In this document: piece by piece, positions 26,569-35,350 of the stretch
Numbering within the stretch: position 1 is the stretch's first letter
Layout: every line of letters begins with the position of its first letter
Assembly (NCBI GenBank): GCA_943788775.1
Contig: CALSRO010000001.1
Coordinates: 62,001-126,000 of the forward strand
DNA length: 64,000 bases
DNA from: an uncultured Flavobacteriales bacterium
GTDB taxonomy: Bacteria > Bacteroidota > Bacteroidia > Flavobacteriales_G > Salibacteraceae
Direction of reading: 5' to 3'
Position numbers and translations under genes: made by a program
Notes under the pieces: generated by a model
What the model was told of the DNA's origin: nothing
The model's input: only the letters and a program-made list of their open reading frames with translations
The model's database searches: none

Positions 26569-29496
26569 CTAGTATCCGAAGATTTGCTCGAGTGTCAATT
26601 CCTCTAATGGACCCAAAGCATCTAGCGCCTTCATGTCCATTTCTTCTTTCTTACCAATGACCAAGTAGGTGTAGGTCTTGTCTTTCACGTTACTGTCAAA
26701 GAATTTTTGAAGGTCATCAAAGTTCATGTCCTTGACTACAGGATAGATCTTGGAGTTCATATCGTAATCGATGCCTCTGTCTTTGGCAGACTCATACGCC
26801 CAAAGAATGCTTTGTCCCGTGGTTCGGTTTGTTTCAATCTGCTTCAACGCACTCAATTTCGATTGCTCAAATTGCTGATCTGCTCTTGGTAAGGTGCTCA
26901 TCAACTCCAGCAACGCATTGGTAGCATCGCCCAACTTGTTGGCCTGGGTTCCAATGTATCCACGTACATAATGGTGGTCAGTTGTCTTGCCCGGTGAGGT
27001 GAAACCGGCATAAGCCGAATAAGCCAAAGCACGCGATTCACGAATCTCTTGGAATACGATGGAAGAAAGTCCACCACCAAAATACTCACCAAAAATTTTG
27101 GCTTGAGGCATAATCTCTAGGTTCATCAATTCACCGCGGTGATACATCATCAATTCGGTTTGAACCATGTCATATTCCGCGAAATACACTTTGTTTTCCG
27201 AAGTCGCTATTTCAGGATATTCCTTCGCATTTGGTATGGGCTGGAAGGTGGCAGGCACTTTATGATGTTTATTCAAAACGTTCTTAACGACAGCTAAGTT
27301 TTGAGGCCCATAAAAAAGGATGCGATGCTCGTAGTCGGTTAAATTGTGGAGCATATCGATCAAATTGGCTGGATCCACACTATTCAACTCTATTTGTGAC
27401 ATGACATCGTTGAATGGATTCTTGGCTCCGTGCATGGCATAGTTACTCATACCTCGGAAAAGGATTTGCCCTTTGTTCAGCTTGCGGTCTGCACGTTCTT
27501 TTAACATGCCCATGACCATTTCATCATAGCTCCTTTCATCAACCACTACATTGTTGAGCAGATTTTCGAAAAAGATCACTCCTTCTTCAAAGTTCTCCTG
27601 CAAACCGCTAACAGTCACATAGCTGCGCTCATCACCACCGCTCACGTTGAATTCCAATCCCAGCTTGAACATTTCCTTCTGAACATCAGCTGCACTCATG
27701 TCCTTGGTGCCTAAGTATGGCAGGTATTCGAATGCCAGTGGAATCAATGGGTCGTTGAATTTCCCCATCTCGAATACATAATACATGCTGTACAATTCGT
27801 TCACCTCGTTCTTCACATAGTTGATAGGCACTTTTGTGCTCACTTTATCCATGGCAATGGCTGATTTGTAATCCACGAACATCGGCTCCATTCTGCTGCC
27901 ATTCATTCCGTTTATCTCTTCAAAGAATTTAGAATTCTGATCACGGATGATGGTCACTTCAGTGATCTGTGGCTTGTCCACCTTGGCAACATCCTTTTCG
28001 CCTTTCACTTTGTTTACAGCTATGTAATTGTTTTTGAACTTTTCATTCGCCCATGCACTCAATTCGGCTTTGGTGATTTTTTGCATTCGGTCATATCGGT
28101 TTACCATTTCTTTCCAATCCTGCTTCAGGATAAAGGCATCGCTCATCAAGTAAGCACGGATCCAATTGGCTTCCATTTGGCTCATCATGTCCTTCTTGTA
28201 CGAACGAACAACAGCATCAATCATCCAATCATCGAAACTGCCCTTCTTCACCAAATCAAGTTGTTCGAGTAGTAATTGACGAACGTCATCCAAAGATTGA
28301 CCTTCTCTCGCATTTCCACTCAACATTAAATAGCTGTAGTCTTCATTCATCGTTGCCGAAGCGCGTGCTCTCAATACTTTTTGACTTTGAACCAAGTTCA
28401 AATCGATAAGTCCAGCTGTTCCGTTGCTCAACACTCCAGAAAGTAACTCTAGATATAAATCATCCTTAGAGCCTGAACCGTCTAATCGGAAACCGACCAT
28501 TTCAAATTCAGCGTCAGCACCGCTCACATCCGCGATAATTGGCTCCGTGATTGGCTTTTCAACCGGCATTTTCTTGTTGACCAATTCTTTTCTTTCAAAA
28601 CCACCGAAGTACTTATCTACTAGTGCAACTGTAGCATCCGGATCAATATCACCCGCCAAGACAATAGCCATGTTGTTAGGCACGTATCGACTCTCAAAAT
28701 ACTCATGGATTTTTTCCATGCTTGGGTTCTTTAAGTGGTCACTTGTTCCAATGGTTGATTGTTGACCGTATGGGTGAGTTGGGAACATCAAGTCCATCAA
28801 CTTATAATACGCCTGACGAAAATCGCTGTCTTGACCTCTATTAAACTCTTCATAAACCGCTTCTAACTCTGTGTGGAAGAGACGCAGTACTAATTCACTA
28901 AATCGCTCTGATTCCAGTGCCAACCATCGCTCCAGCTCGTTGCTTGGTATATCGTTGATGTAAACCGTGCGCTCGTTGCTGGTATAGGCGTTTGTGCCTT
29001 GCGCTCCCATAGAGCTGATCAACTTATCATATTCGTTGGTGGCTACAAACTTGGCCGCCTCGCCCGAAATTCGGTCGATATCAGCTAAAATTTCCTTTCG
29101 CTTGGTTTCGTCTTTAGTGGCTCTCAGCTCTTCGTATTTATCAGAGATCTGTTGGAGCAATTTCGTTTCTTCTTCCCAGTTCAAGGCTCCCAATTCTGAG
29201 GTTCCTTTAAACAGCATGTGCTCCAAGTAGTGGGCTAATCCAGTGGCGTCCGAAGGGTCTTGCTTACTACCTGTGCGCACTGCAATATTGGTTTGAACGC
29301 GAGGCTCTGCTTTGTTCACAGAGATGTAGATTTTCAACCCGTTGTCGAGGGTGTAAATCCGCATGCCAAATGGGTCATTTGGTACCGATTCATAGGGGTA
29401 TTTAGAATCAACTCCGCCAGCGAATGCCGATCCGACTAGTAGTAGTGAAAAAGCCATTGATAGGCTCATGGATAGAATACGATTTGTCATAAACAT
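26569..29496 (-). CDS. M16 family zinc peptidase (insulinase/pitrilysin-like), exported
   Basis: About 975 residues from ATG 29496 (ATG 29490 is also possible). A signal peptide ends near LLLVGSAFAGG. The inverted zinc motif HxxEH is present as HYLEH (about residues 89-93), with the downstream Glu region in the first M16 domain; the second half is a catalytically silent M16 domain pair, as in full-length pitrilysin-type enzymes. Role: degradation of peptides in the periplasm. The start is 4 bases after the dnaX stop, so it may be read through from dnaX; a terminator follows. Substrates unknown. Confidence 0.92.
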   Translation of the reverse strand: MFMTNRILSMSLSMAFSLLLVGSAFAGGVDSKYPYESVPNDPFGMRIYTLDNGLKIYISVNKAEPRVQTNIAVRTGSKQDPSDATGLAHYLEHMLFKGTSELGALNWEEETKLLQQISDKYEELRATKDETKRKEILADIDRISGEAAKFVATNEYDKLISSMGAQGTNAYTSNERTVYINDIPSNELERWLALESERFSELVLRLFHTELEAVYEEFNRGQDSDFRQAYYKLMDLMFPTHPYGQQSTIGTSDHLKNPSMEKIHEYFESRYVPNNMAIVLAGDIDPDATVALVDKYFGGFERKELVNKKMPVEKPITEPIIADVSGADAEFEMVGFRLDGSGSKDDLYLELLSGVLSNGTAGLIDLNLVQSQKVLRARASATMNEDYSYLMLSGNAREGQSLDDVRQLLLEQLDLVKKGSFDDWMIDAVVRSYKKDMMSQMEANWIRAYLMSDAFILKQDWKEMVNRYDRMQKITKAELSAWANEKFKNNYIAVNKVKGEKDVAKVDKPQITEVTIIRDQNSKFFEEINGMNGSRMEPMFVDYKSAIAMDKVSTKVPINYVKNEVNELYSMYYVFEMGKFNDPLIPLAFEYLPYLGTKDMSAADVQKEMFKLGLEFNVSGGDERSYVTVSGLQENFEEGVIFFENLLNNVVVDERSYDEMVMGMLKERADRKLNKGQILFRGMSNYAMHGAKNPFNDVMSQIELNSVDPANLIDMLHNLTDYEHRILFYGPQNLAVVKNVLNKHHKVPATFQPIPNAKEYPEIATSENKVYFAEYDMVQTELMMYHRGELMNLEIMPQAKIFGEYFGGGLSSIVFQEIRESRALAYSAYAGFTSPGKTTDHHYVRGYIGTQANKLGDATNALLELMSTLPRADQQFEQSKLSALKQIETNRTTGQSILWAYESAKDRGIDYDMNSKIYPVVKDMNFDDLQKFFDSNVKDKTYTYLVIGKKEEMDMKALDALGPLEELTLEQIFGY

Positions 29497-29500
29497 GGAT

Positions 29501-31348
29501 TTAATAAGCAATATCAAGATCTAAGTCTTGTTTTAATTTGATTAATGAAGGGTTTTGCTTGGCAAGGTGCTCGAATTTCTCCTTGGCAGTAAATAATTTA
29601 GTTTCTGTTTGAACTTCCCTTAGTTCGGGGTTTAATTGTAGGTCTTTGTTTCCGGTCAACCTCCGAATGCTTTGCAAGAATTCAGAGCTGTGATGTCCAA
29701 ACTCTTCCTGTTCCACATCATGGTGGATGCTAACGGTAATTACATTTTCCTGAATGTCTTCCTCCAGGTTAACTCGTTTCACAATGGTGTGAAAAGCATT
29801 GAAACCATCGGCTTCTGCCTTGGCCAAAACTTGTGCCCAAGCCTCTTCCATGGACATCATAGCCAGGCCTGTTTCTTCGGCAACCTCAGAGATTGAAACT
29901 GTTTTGATTTCTTCCTCTTCTTCGGCCTTCTTGTCAATATTCAGCGAAATGGTTGAAGGTCTCCTGCGTTCACGCTGTCTGCCTTTTACCTCTGCGGTTG
30001 GCAGCGCAGCAGGTGTAGATTGGACTGGAGCTACCGGTATAGTTTTTAGTATTTCATTCTCAGGTTCACGAACTTCCTCTTCAGAGGAATTGTCCTGAAT
30101 CTTTTCTTCGACTTCAGGAGTCGGTTCGACTACTTCAGAAATGGATGTCACTGGCTCTTTGGCCGGTTCAGAAGCGATGTGCGTCTCGGTTTTTGTAACG
30201 CTCGGAGTAGCTTTTCTGTCTTCTGGTGCGGGTTCCTTGATTCTAGGAATACCCGAATGTTCGTTTAGACTAGGCTTTTTTTTTTCAGCGTTCAATCCAG
30301 CAATGGATAGAAGCGCTATTTCTAACAGCAAGCGCTGATTGGTAGTGTTCTTGATCTTCAGTTCGGCTTGCTGACTTTCTTTTAAAGCTGCTAAGAGCCA
30401 TTCGGCTTCCACGCGACCTGCCTGATCCAAGTATTGTTGTCTCACCGCTTTGCCTACCTCCAAAAGTTCAATCGTTCTTGGATCCTGACATACCAATAGG
30501 TCTCTGAGGTGCGAACCCAGTCCACTGATGAAATGACCTGCGTCAAAACCTAGTTTCAAGATTTCATCTAAAAGTAAGATGGCACTTGAATAATCAGAGG
30601 CCAGTAAGTAATCGCATAACTTGAAATAATAGTCATAGTCAAGAACGTGTAGGTTCTTAAGAACTGCTTCGTAAGTCAAGTTGCCATTGGTGAAACTCAC
30701 TAATTGGTCAAAAATCGACAAGGCATCTCTGAGCGCTCCATCGGCCTTTTGAGCAATTACATGAAGTGCTTCCTCTTGGGCGGTAATATTTTCCTTTTTG
30801 GTAATCGCCTGCAGGTGCGAAACGATCTCTTCCACAGGAATTCTATTGAAATCATATATCTGACAACGACTTAAGATCGTGGGAATGATCTTGTGTTTTT
30901 CTGTAGTCGCTAAAATGAAGATCGCGTGCTTAGGCGGCTCTTCCAATGTTTTCAAAAATGCATTGAACGCCTGATTTGACAGCATGTGCACCTCATCTAT
31001 GATGTACACTTTGTATTTTCCAATTTGAGGTGGGATGCGCACTTGGTCGGTTAAGTTTCGAATATCCTCTACCTTATTATTCGAGGCCGCATCTAACTCG
31101 AAGATGTTGAAGGAGAAATCTTCGTCCTCTACATTTTCTGAAATATTGATCTCCTTGGCAAAGATTCTTGCGCAGGTTGTTTTTCCTACACCGCGTGGAC
31201 CACAAAAGAGATAGGCGTGAGCCAGATGGTCTTGTTCGATGGAATTCCTCAACGTGTCAGTAATTGCTTCTTGACCAATTACCTCCTGCCAATTGCTTGG
31301 GCGGTACTTGCGCGCGGAGACAACGAAGGATTCTTTTTTTGCCGACAT
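29501..31348 (-). CDS. dnaX: DNA polymerase III subunits gamma and tau
   Basis: 615 residues. Walker A is GPRGVGKTT (50-58), followed by ELDAASNNKVEDIR, IIDEVHMLSNQAFNAFLKTLEEPP (Walker B and sensor region) and ATTEKHKIIPTILSRCQ (sensor 1). This is the clamp-loader ATPase. Between Walker A and ELDAASNN the four-Cys zinc module found in most bacteria is missing, which I recall as the normal state in Flavobacteriia. The C-terminal part has an acidic, Pro/Glu-rich linker (about 370-450) and a tau-like end domain. A -7-like TATTTTTG lies at 31363-31356, very near the ATG. No frameshift site for gamma was looked for in detail. Confidence 0.95.
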   Translation of the reverse strand: MSAKKESFVVSARKYRPSNWQEVIGQEAITDTLRNSIEQDHLAHAYLFCGPRGVGKTTCARIFAKEINISENVEDEDFSFNIFELDAASNNKVEDIRNLTDQVRIPPQIGKYKVYIIDEVHMLSNQAFNAFLKTLEEPPKHAIFILATTEKHKIIPTILSRCQIYDFNRIPVEEIVSHLQAITKKENITAQEEALHVIAQKADGALRDALSIFDQLVSFTNGNLTYEAVLKNLHVLDYDYYFKLCDYLLASDYSSAILLLDEILKLGFDAGHFISGLGSHLRDLLVCQDPRTIELLEVGKAVRQQYLDQAGRVEAEWLLAALKESQQAELKIKNTTNQRLLLEIALLSIAGLNAEKKKPSLNEHSGIPRIKEPAPEDRKATPSVTKTETHIASEPAKEPVTSISEVVEPTPEVEEKIQDNSSEEEVREPENEILKTIPVAPVQSTPAALPTAEVKGRQRERRRPSTISLNIDKKAEEEEEIKTVSISEVAEETGLAMMSMEEAWAQVLAKAEADGFNAFHTIVKRVNLEEDIQENVITVSIHHDVEQEEFGHHSSEFLQSIRRLTGNKDLQLNPELREVQTETKLFTAKEKFEHLAKQNPSLIKLKQDLDLDIAY

Positions 31349-31481
31349 CAGTCGCCAAAAATATACTTTGGATTAGCAAATTCGATGTTAGGATGTTTCA
31401 TTGATTGATAATAAACGGATAGAAGCTTGGTGGATTACGATAAAACGCTAATATTTGAGGATTAAACCAAAGTTTTTCCCC

Positions 31482-34058
31482 ATGAAGTTATTTTTAAGAT
31501 TATCAAACAGCATATTCATTGTCGGTCTACTCTTGGTGATGAATTTTCAGTCATTGGCTCAAACGTTAATGCCATTGCCAGCTCAATCTACAACCTACAC
31601 GGGCAATACTAGAGGCTATTGGTTTGAGGCTCCTACAGATTTCAGAATTGTAGGCCTACGAGTGCCGACAGATGCCTCGACAGATGACCAAAGCGTTGCG
31701 GTGGTAAGGTTCAATAATAGTGCGCCTCCTTATTATGCAACTACAACAAATGATTTTACGCTTTTAGCTTTATTTCAAGATGTCTCGGGTAGTTCTGTAC
31801 TCACGGTAAACATCCCCGTTTATGAAGGAGATTTTATTGGAGTCTTAGGTTCGAGAGGTGCAACATCAACCAACTCCTATGGAGCAAATAATTATGCGAC
31901 TAACATCTTGGGTGAGTCTGTAACTCTCGCTAGATTAGGAATGCAATACGATTTGGAATCTCAAACCCCAATTAATTTATGGCAGGAAAACGCAACTAAT
32001 TTGGCAAGGGTCGAAATATATTACAAGACGCTAATCATTGACGAATATCCTTATTGCGATGATTTTGAAGAGGGCGATGGTGGCTGGACCATTTCTGGTT
32101 TTAATCCTTCATGGGAATTTGGTGAGCCTAACAATTCTATCATTAGCGGTGCAAATTCTGGTGATAGCGCTTGGGTTACTTCCTTAACTGGAAACTATAA
32201 TAATAGTGAGACCTCCAATTTGGTAAGTCCAGAGTTTGATCTGAGTGCATTGGTAGATCCTTACATTAGATTCAGCAGTATGCGCGCTTTTCAGAATGGA
32301 ATTGATGGACTTCAATTGCAGGTTTCCATTGATAGCGGTTATACTTATTCTGTCTTAGGATCATCTAGCTCATCTAACTGGTACAATAGCGGTGCTGTCT
32401 CCGCACTGACCGCTCAGGGTAACGGAAATGGTTTTACCGGGACCACATCCTCTTGGAATGACTATAAACATTCCATTGCTAGTTATTCGAATGATACTTC
32501 TGTATTCTTCAGGCTTTTTATGGCTTCCAATGGATCCACAGTAAGCGAAGGGTTTGGATTTGATGATTTGATTGTTGCCGAATCTGAGGATATAAAACTC
32601 GTTGACTTGATCTATCCCGATACACTTTGTGGGTTATCCGAAACTGAAATTAAGGCCTATATATGTAACAACAGTATCACCTACGTTACCGACTTTGACA
32701 TTGATCTCGATACCAACGGCACAACCTATACTTACACCTACACCGACACCTTACCTGTGTGTTCTTGCGATACCGTCACTGTATTATCTATGAACACTAC
32801 CGCAGGCGGAACGTGGAATCTTTTCGCAAACCTCGAAAGCGATGGAGATGTTAATGCGGCAAATGATACAATGTCAGGTCAAATCATAGCCTATCCATCA
32901 CCGTCTGTATCCATTACAGGAGGTGGAAATAAGTGTGAAGGTGAAATTGATACCATCACCTTTACCTTTGGAGGCACAAGTCCATGGAATATCATTTATA
33001 CCAATGGATCGACTAACCTTTCGACTAACAACATCTCGACAAATCCTTATTCTGTCATTGTTACGACAAGTGGTAACTACGCGCCAGTCGATGTGTCTGA
33101 CTCGAGTGGATGCCCGGCAGATACTGCAAACATGACAGGGGTAGCATCGATTGTGTTTAACCCTTCGCCTGAAGTGGATTTGGGGCCGGACACAACCGTT
33201 TGTGGAGAATACGAAATGGATGCAGGTTCTGGCATGGCAAGTTATCAATGGTCCAATGGTCTGGGTACCTCACAAACGGCAATAGCTGAAACATCTGATG
33301 TGTATGATGTTACCGTAACAGACAACAATGGATGTGAAGGATACGATGAAATTGACGTTGAGATTTTACCGCTTCCGAAAATTCAGATTGAAGACACTGT
33401 GTTATGTGAAGGTGCCTCCTATGTGTTTAACGCAGGTGGAGGTAACGCCTCCTACTTGTGGCATGATGGGTCAACATCGTTTATCTTCTTGATGGATTCG
33501 GTGGGCATTGTTTCCGTAACAGTTACTGGATTTAACGGCTGTGTCGCTGAGAAGTCAGCTGCCATCACAGCCATTGTCCCACTCCCAACTCCAGATATTA
33601 CTAGTACTTCGGGATATGCACCGGTAACACTGGATGCGGGCGCTGGATATAAAGCGTATGATTGGAGTACGAATGATACAACTCAAACCATCTTAGTCAG
33701 CACACCTGGAACATACAGTTGCACGGTCACAAATTCAAGTGGTTGCATTGGTGAGGGTTCTCAAAAAGCCAAAATTTGGCCGAATTCGATCGAAGAAGCA
33801 GCCTTAATGAATGGTTTTGCCATTTATCCAAACCCAGCAAGTACTCACGTTACGTTGCAGTTTGCATCCATGAACGATGTGCCTACTCATTGTGAAGTTT
33901 ATGACATGCGCGGAGTTGTAGTTCATCGGATCACGTTGAATAATTCGATGTTACAGCAAACGGTCTCCTTACCCTCGAATATGGCAGACGGAGAGTATGT
34001 TATTCGCTGTCAAATTGGAAATACAATGATTGATCAACCTATCATTGTGCGGCACTAG
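31482..34058 (+). CDS. Large secreted protein with Ig-like repeats and T9SS sorting domain
   Basis: 858 residues from ATG 31482 (MKLFLRLSN), with a signal peptide ending MNFQSLAQ. Residues about 200-370 look like a MAM/choice-of-anchor-J-type jelly-roll domain (EEGDGGWTISGFNPSWEFGE). After it come several Ig/PKD-like beta domains of about 75 residues with a repeating pattern LGPDTTVCGEYEMDAG...SYQWSNG...VTVTDNNGC, seen at least three times between 560 and 770. The C-terminal 80 residues (FAIYPNPASTHVTLQF...) are a type A T9SS sorting domain, so the protein is exported across the outer membrane and attached to the cell surface or released. Likely an adhesin; ligand unknown. Confidence 0.88.
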   Translation: MKLFLRLSNSIFIVGLLLVMNFQSLAQTLMPLPAQSTTYTGNTRGYWFEAPTDFRIVGLRVPTDASTDDQSVAVVRFNNSAPPYYATTTNDFTLLALFQDVSGSSVLTVNIPVYEGDFIGVLGSRGATSTNSYGANNYATNILGESVTLARLGMQYDLESQTPINLWQENATNLARVEIYYKTLIIDEYPYCDDFEEGDGGWTISGFNPSWEFGEPNNSIISGANSGDSAWVTSLTGNYNNSETSNLVSPEFDLSALVDPYIRFSSMRAFQNGIDGLQLQVSIDSGYTYSVLGSSSSSNWYNSGAVSALTAQGNGNGFTGTTSSWNDYKHSIASYSNDTSVFFRLFMASNGSTVSEGFGFDDLIVAESEDIKLVDLIYPDTLCGLSETEIKAYICNNSITYVTDFDIDLDTNGTTYTYTYTDTLPVCSCDTVTVLSMNTTAGGTWNLFANLESDGDVNAANDTMSGQIIAYPSPSVSITGGGNKCEGEIDTITFTFGGTSPWNIIYTNGSTNLSTNNISTNPYSVIVTTSGNYAPVDVSDSSGCPADTANMTGVASIVFNPSPEVDLGPDTTVCGEYEMDAGSGMASYQWSNGLGTSQTAIAETSDVYDVTVTDNNGCEGYDEIDVEILPLPKIQIEDTVLCEGASYVFNAGGGNASYLWHDGSTSFIFLMDSVGIVSVTVTGFNGCVAEKSAAITAIVPLPTPDITSTSGYAPVTLDAGAGYKAYDWSTNDTTQTILVSTPGTYSCTVTNSSGCIGEGSQKAKIWPNSIEEAALMNGFAIYPNPASTHVTLQFASMNDVPTHCEVYDMRGVVVHRITLNNSMLQQTVSLPSNMADGEYVIRCQIGNTMIDQPIIVRH

Positions 34059-34090
34059 GGTCAAACTTTTCTAGGTAGTTGAATTATGGT

Positions 34091-34120
34091 TTGGAAAAGC
34101 CTTGGTTAATTGTATCTTTG
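34091..34120 (+). promoter_or_regulatory. Promoter of rpsF-rpsR-rplI
   Basis: TTG at 34091-34093, 19-base spacer, TATCTTTG at 34113-34120: a full match to the Bacteroidota sigma-A-type consensus TTG-N19-TAnnTTTG. It lies 36 bases before the rpsF start codon. Confidence 0.85.
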
Positions 34121-34155
34121 CGCCCCATTTTTGGAAAAGTAAATATTAATTAATC

Positions 34156-34512
34156 ATGAAAAACCGTTACGAGACTGTTTTCATTTTGACTCCCGTTTTG
34201 TCTGAGGACCAGGCAAAGGAAACAGTGAAAAAATTTACCGGTTACCTTAAGAAGAACGATGCAAAAATTCTTCACGAGGAAAACTGGGGGCTTAAGAAAT
34301 TAGCCTACCCAATCCAGAAAAAGTCCACTGGATTCTATTATTTGGTCGAATTCGAATCAGAAGGAACGATCATTAAGCCATTTGAAACAGAATTTATTCG
34401 CGATGAGCGGGTAATGCGTTTCTTGAATGTGAAGATGGAAAAGCATCACATCGCATTCGCTGAGAGTAGAAGAAATAGGTCTAACAAAAAGGCAACAGCC
34501 GCTCAAAACTAA
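34156..34512 (+). CDS. rpsF: 30S ribosomal protein bS6
   Basis: 118 residues. The N-terminus [19 protein letters not shown] and the central [22 protein letters not shown] are typical of bS6; the C-terminal extension is basic (RRNRSNKK). The protein binds the 30S platform together with bS18, encoded 5 bases downstream. No Shine-Dalgarno sequence precedes the ATG, as is usual in this phylum. Confidence 0.98.
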   Translation: MKNRYETVFILTPVLSEDQAKETVKKFTGYLKKNDAKILHEENWGLKKLAYPIQKKSTGFYYLVEFESEGTIIKPFETEFIRDERVMRFLNVKMEKHHIAFAESRRNRSNKKATAAQN

Positions 34513-34517
34513 AAGCA

Positions 34518-34778
34518 ATGGCAGACGATATTAGATATTTAGCTCCGATTTTAATCGAGACTAAAAAAGACAAATACTGCTGGTTTAAAAAGGCAGGTAT
34601 CAAATATGTGGATTACAAAGACGCTGACTTCTTGTTGCGATTTGTAAATGAGCAAGGTAAGTTGCTTCCAAGAAGAGTTACTGGAACATCAGTTAAGTAT
34701 CAAAGAAAAGTGTCAACCGCTGTAAAGCGCGCTCGTCACTTAGCATTGATGCCTTACGTTACTGATATGATGAAATAA
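34518..34778 (+). CDS. rpsR: 30S ribosomal protein bS18
   Basis: 86 residues. Family signature regions: [33 protein letters not shown] sequence in two parts, then [21 protein letters not shown]. bS18 pairs with bS6 on the 30S platform; in Bacteroidota bS6, bS18 and bS21 are reported to hide the anti-Shine-Dalgarno end of 16S rRNA, consistent with the SD-poor gene starts in this window. Second gene of the rpsF operon. Confidence 0.98.
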   Translation: MADDIRYLAPILIETKKDKYCWFKKAGIKYVDYKDADFLLRFVNEQGKLLPRRVTGTSVKYQRKVSTAVKRARHLALMPYVTDMMK

Positions 34779-34788
34779 TTAAAGAATC

Positions 34789-35235
34789 ATGGAAGTAATA
34801 TTAAAGCAAGATATAGATAAGCTAGGTTACAAGGATGACTTAGTGGTAGTGAAAGAAGGTTTCGGACGAAACTTCCTTATTCCTACTGGTAAAGCGGTAT
34901 TAGCTACTGCTTCAGTAAAGAAAATGCACGAGGAGACGATTCGTCAGCGTGCTAAGCGAATTGAGAAGGAAAAAGAATCTGCTCAAAAATCAGCTGATAA
35001 GCTAAAAGGAATGTCAATCAAGGTTGGCGCTAAGGTTGGCGAATCAGGAAAGATTTTTGGTTCTGTGAACAGCATTCAATTGGCTGAAGAAATCGCTAAG
35101 CTTGGAATCACTGTTGATCGCAAGCGTGTGAAAATTAAAGATGAACCAATCAAGGAAGTTGGAACTTACGAAGCAGAGGTTGTATTCCACAGAGATGTGG
35201 TTGAAACCATTTCATTTGAAGTTGTAGGTGAATAA
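34789..35235 (+). CDS. rplI: 50S ribosomal protein bL9
   Basis: 148 residues, the normal length. N-terminal domain MEVILKQDIDKLGYKDDLVVVKEGFGRNFLIP is diagnostic (here cut in two: MEVILKQDIDKLGYKDD and VKEGFGRNFLIPTGKA), followed by the long connecting helix (about 40-75) and the C-terminal RNA-binding domain with GKIFGSVNSIQLAEEI. Last gene of the ribosomal operon, with a terminator 22 bases after its stop. Confidence 0.98.
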   Translation: MEVILKQDIDKLGYKDDLVVVKEGFGRNFLIPTGKAVLATASVKKMHEETIRQRAKRIEKEKESAQKSADKLKGMSIKVGAKVGESGKIFGSVNSIQLAEEIAKLGITVDRKRVKIKDEPIKEVGTYEAEVVFHRDVVETISFEVVGE

Positions 35236-35257
35236 TTGGAGAATTAAATAAATAGAT

Positions 35258-35286
35258 AAAAAGGGAGGCCTAGGCTTCCCTTTTTT
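35258..35286 (+). terminator. Terminator of the rpsF-rpsR-rplI operon
   Basis: AAAAAGGGAGGCC, short turn, GGCTTCCCTTTTTT: a stem of about 13 pairs including one G-U pair, ending in a T run. Confidence 0.8.
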
Positions 35287-35350
35287 GTTTAAAATATGGT
35301 CGCGATTCACGCGGTTACGTTAATATTGTCAACCTGAAAAACAGACTATT

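Noticed and set aside
31449..31457. TAATATTTG before the large T9SS protein gene as a promoter element
   Set aside because: One base too long between TA and TTTG compared with TAnnTTTG, and no TTG at the right distance; not called.
32898..33248. Minus-strand open frame of 116 codons rich in Cys, Arg and His
   Set aside because: Antisense to Thr/Ser-rich codons of the T9SS adhesin, which explains the odd composition.
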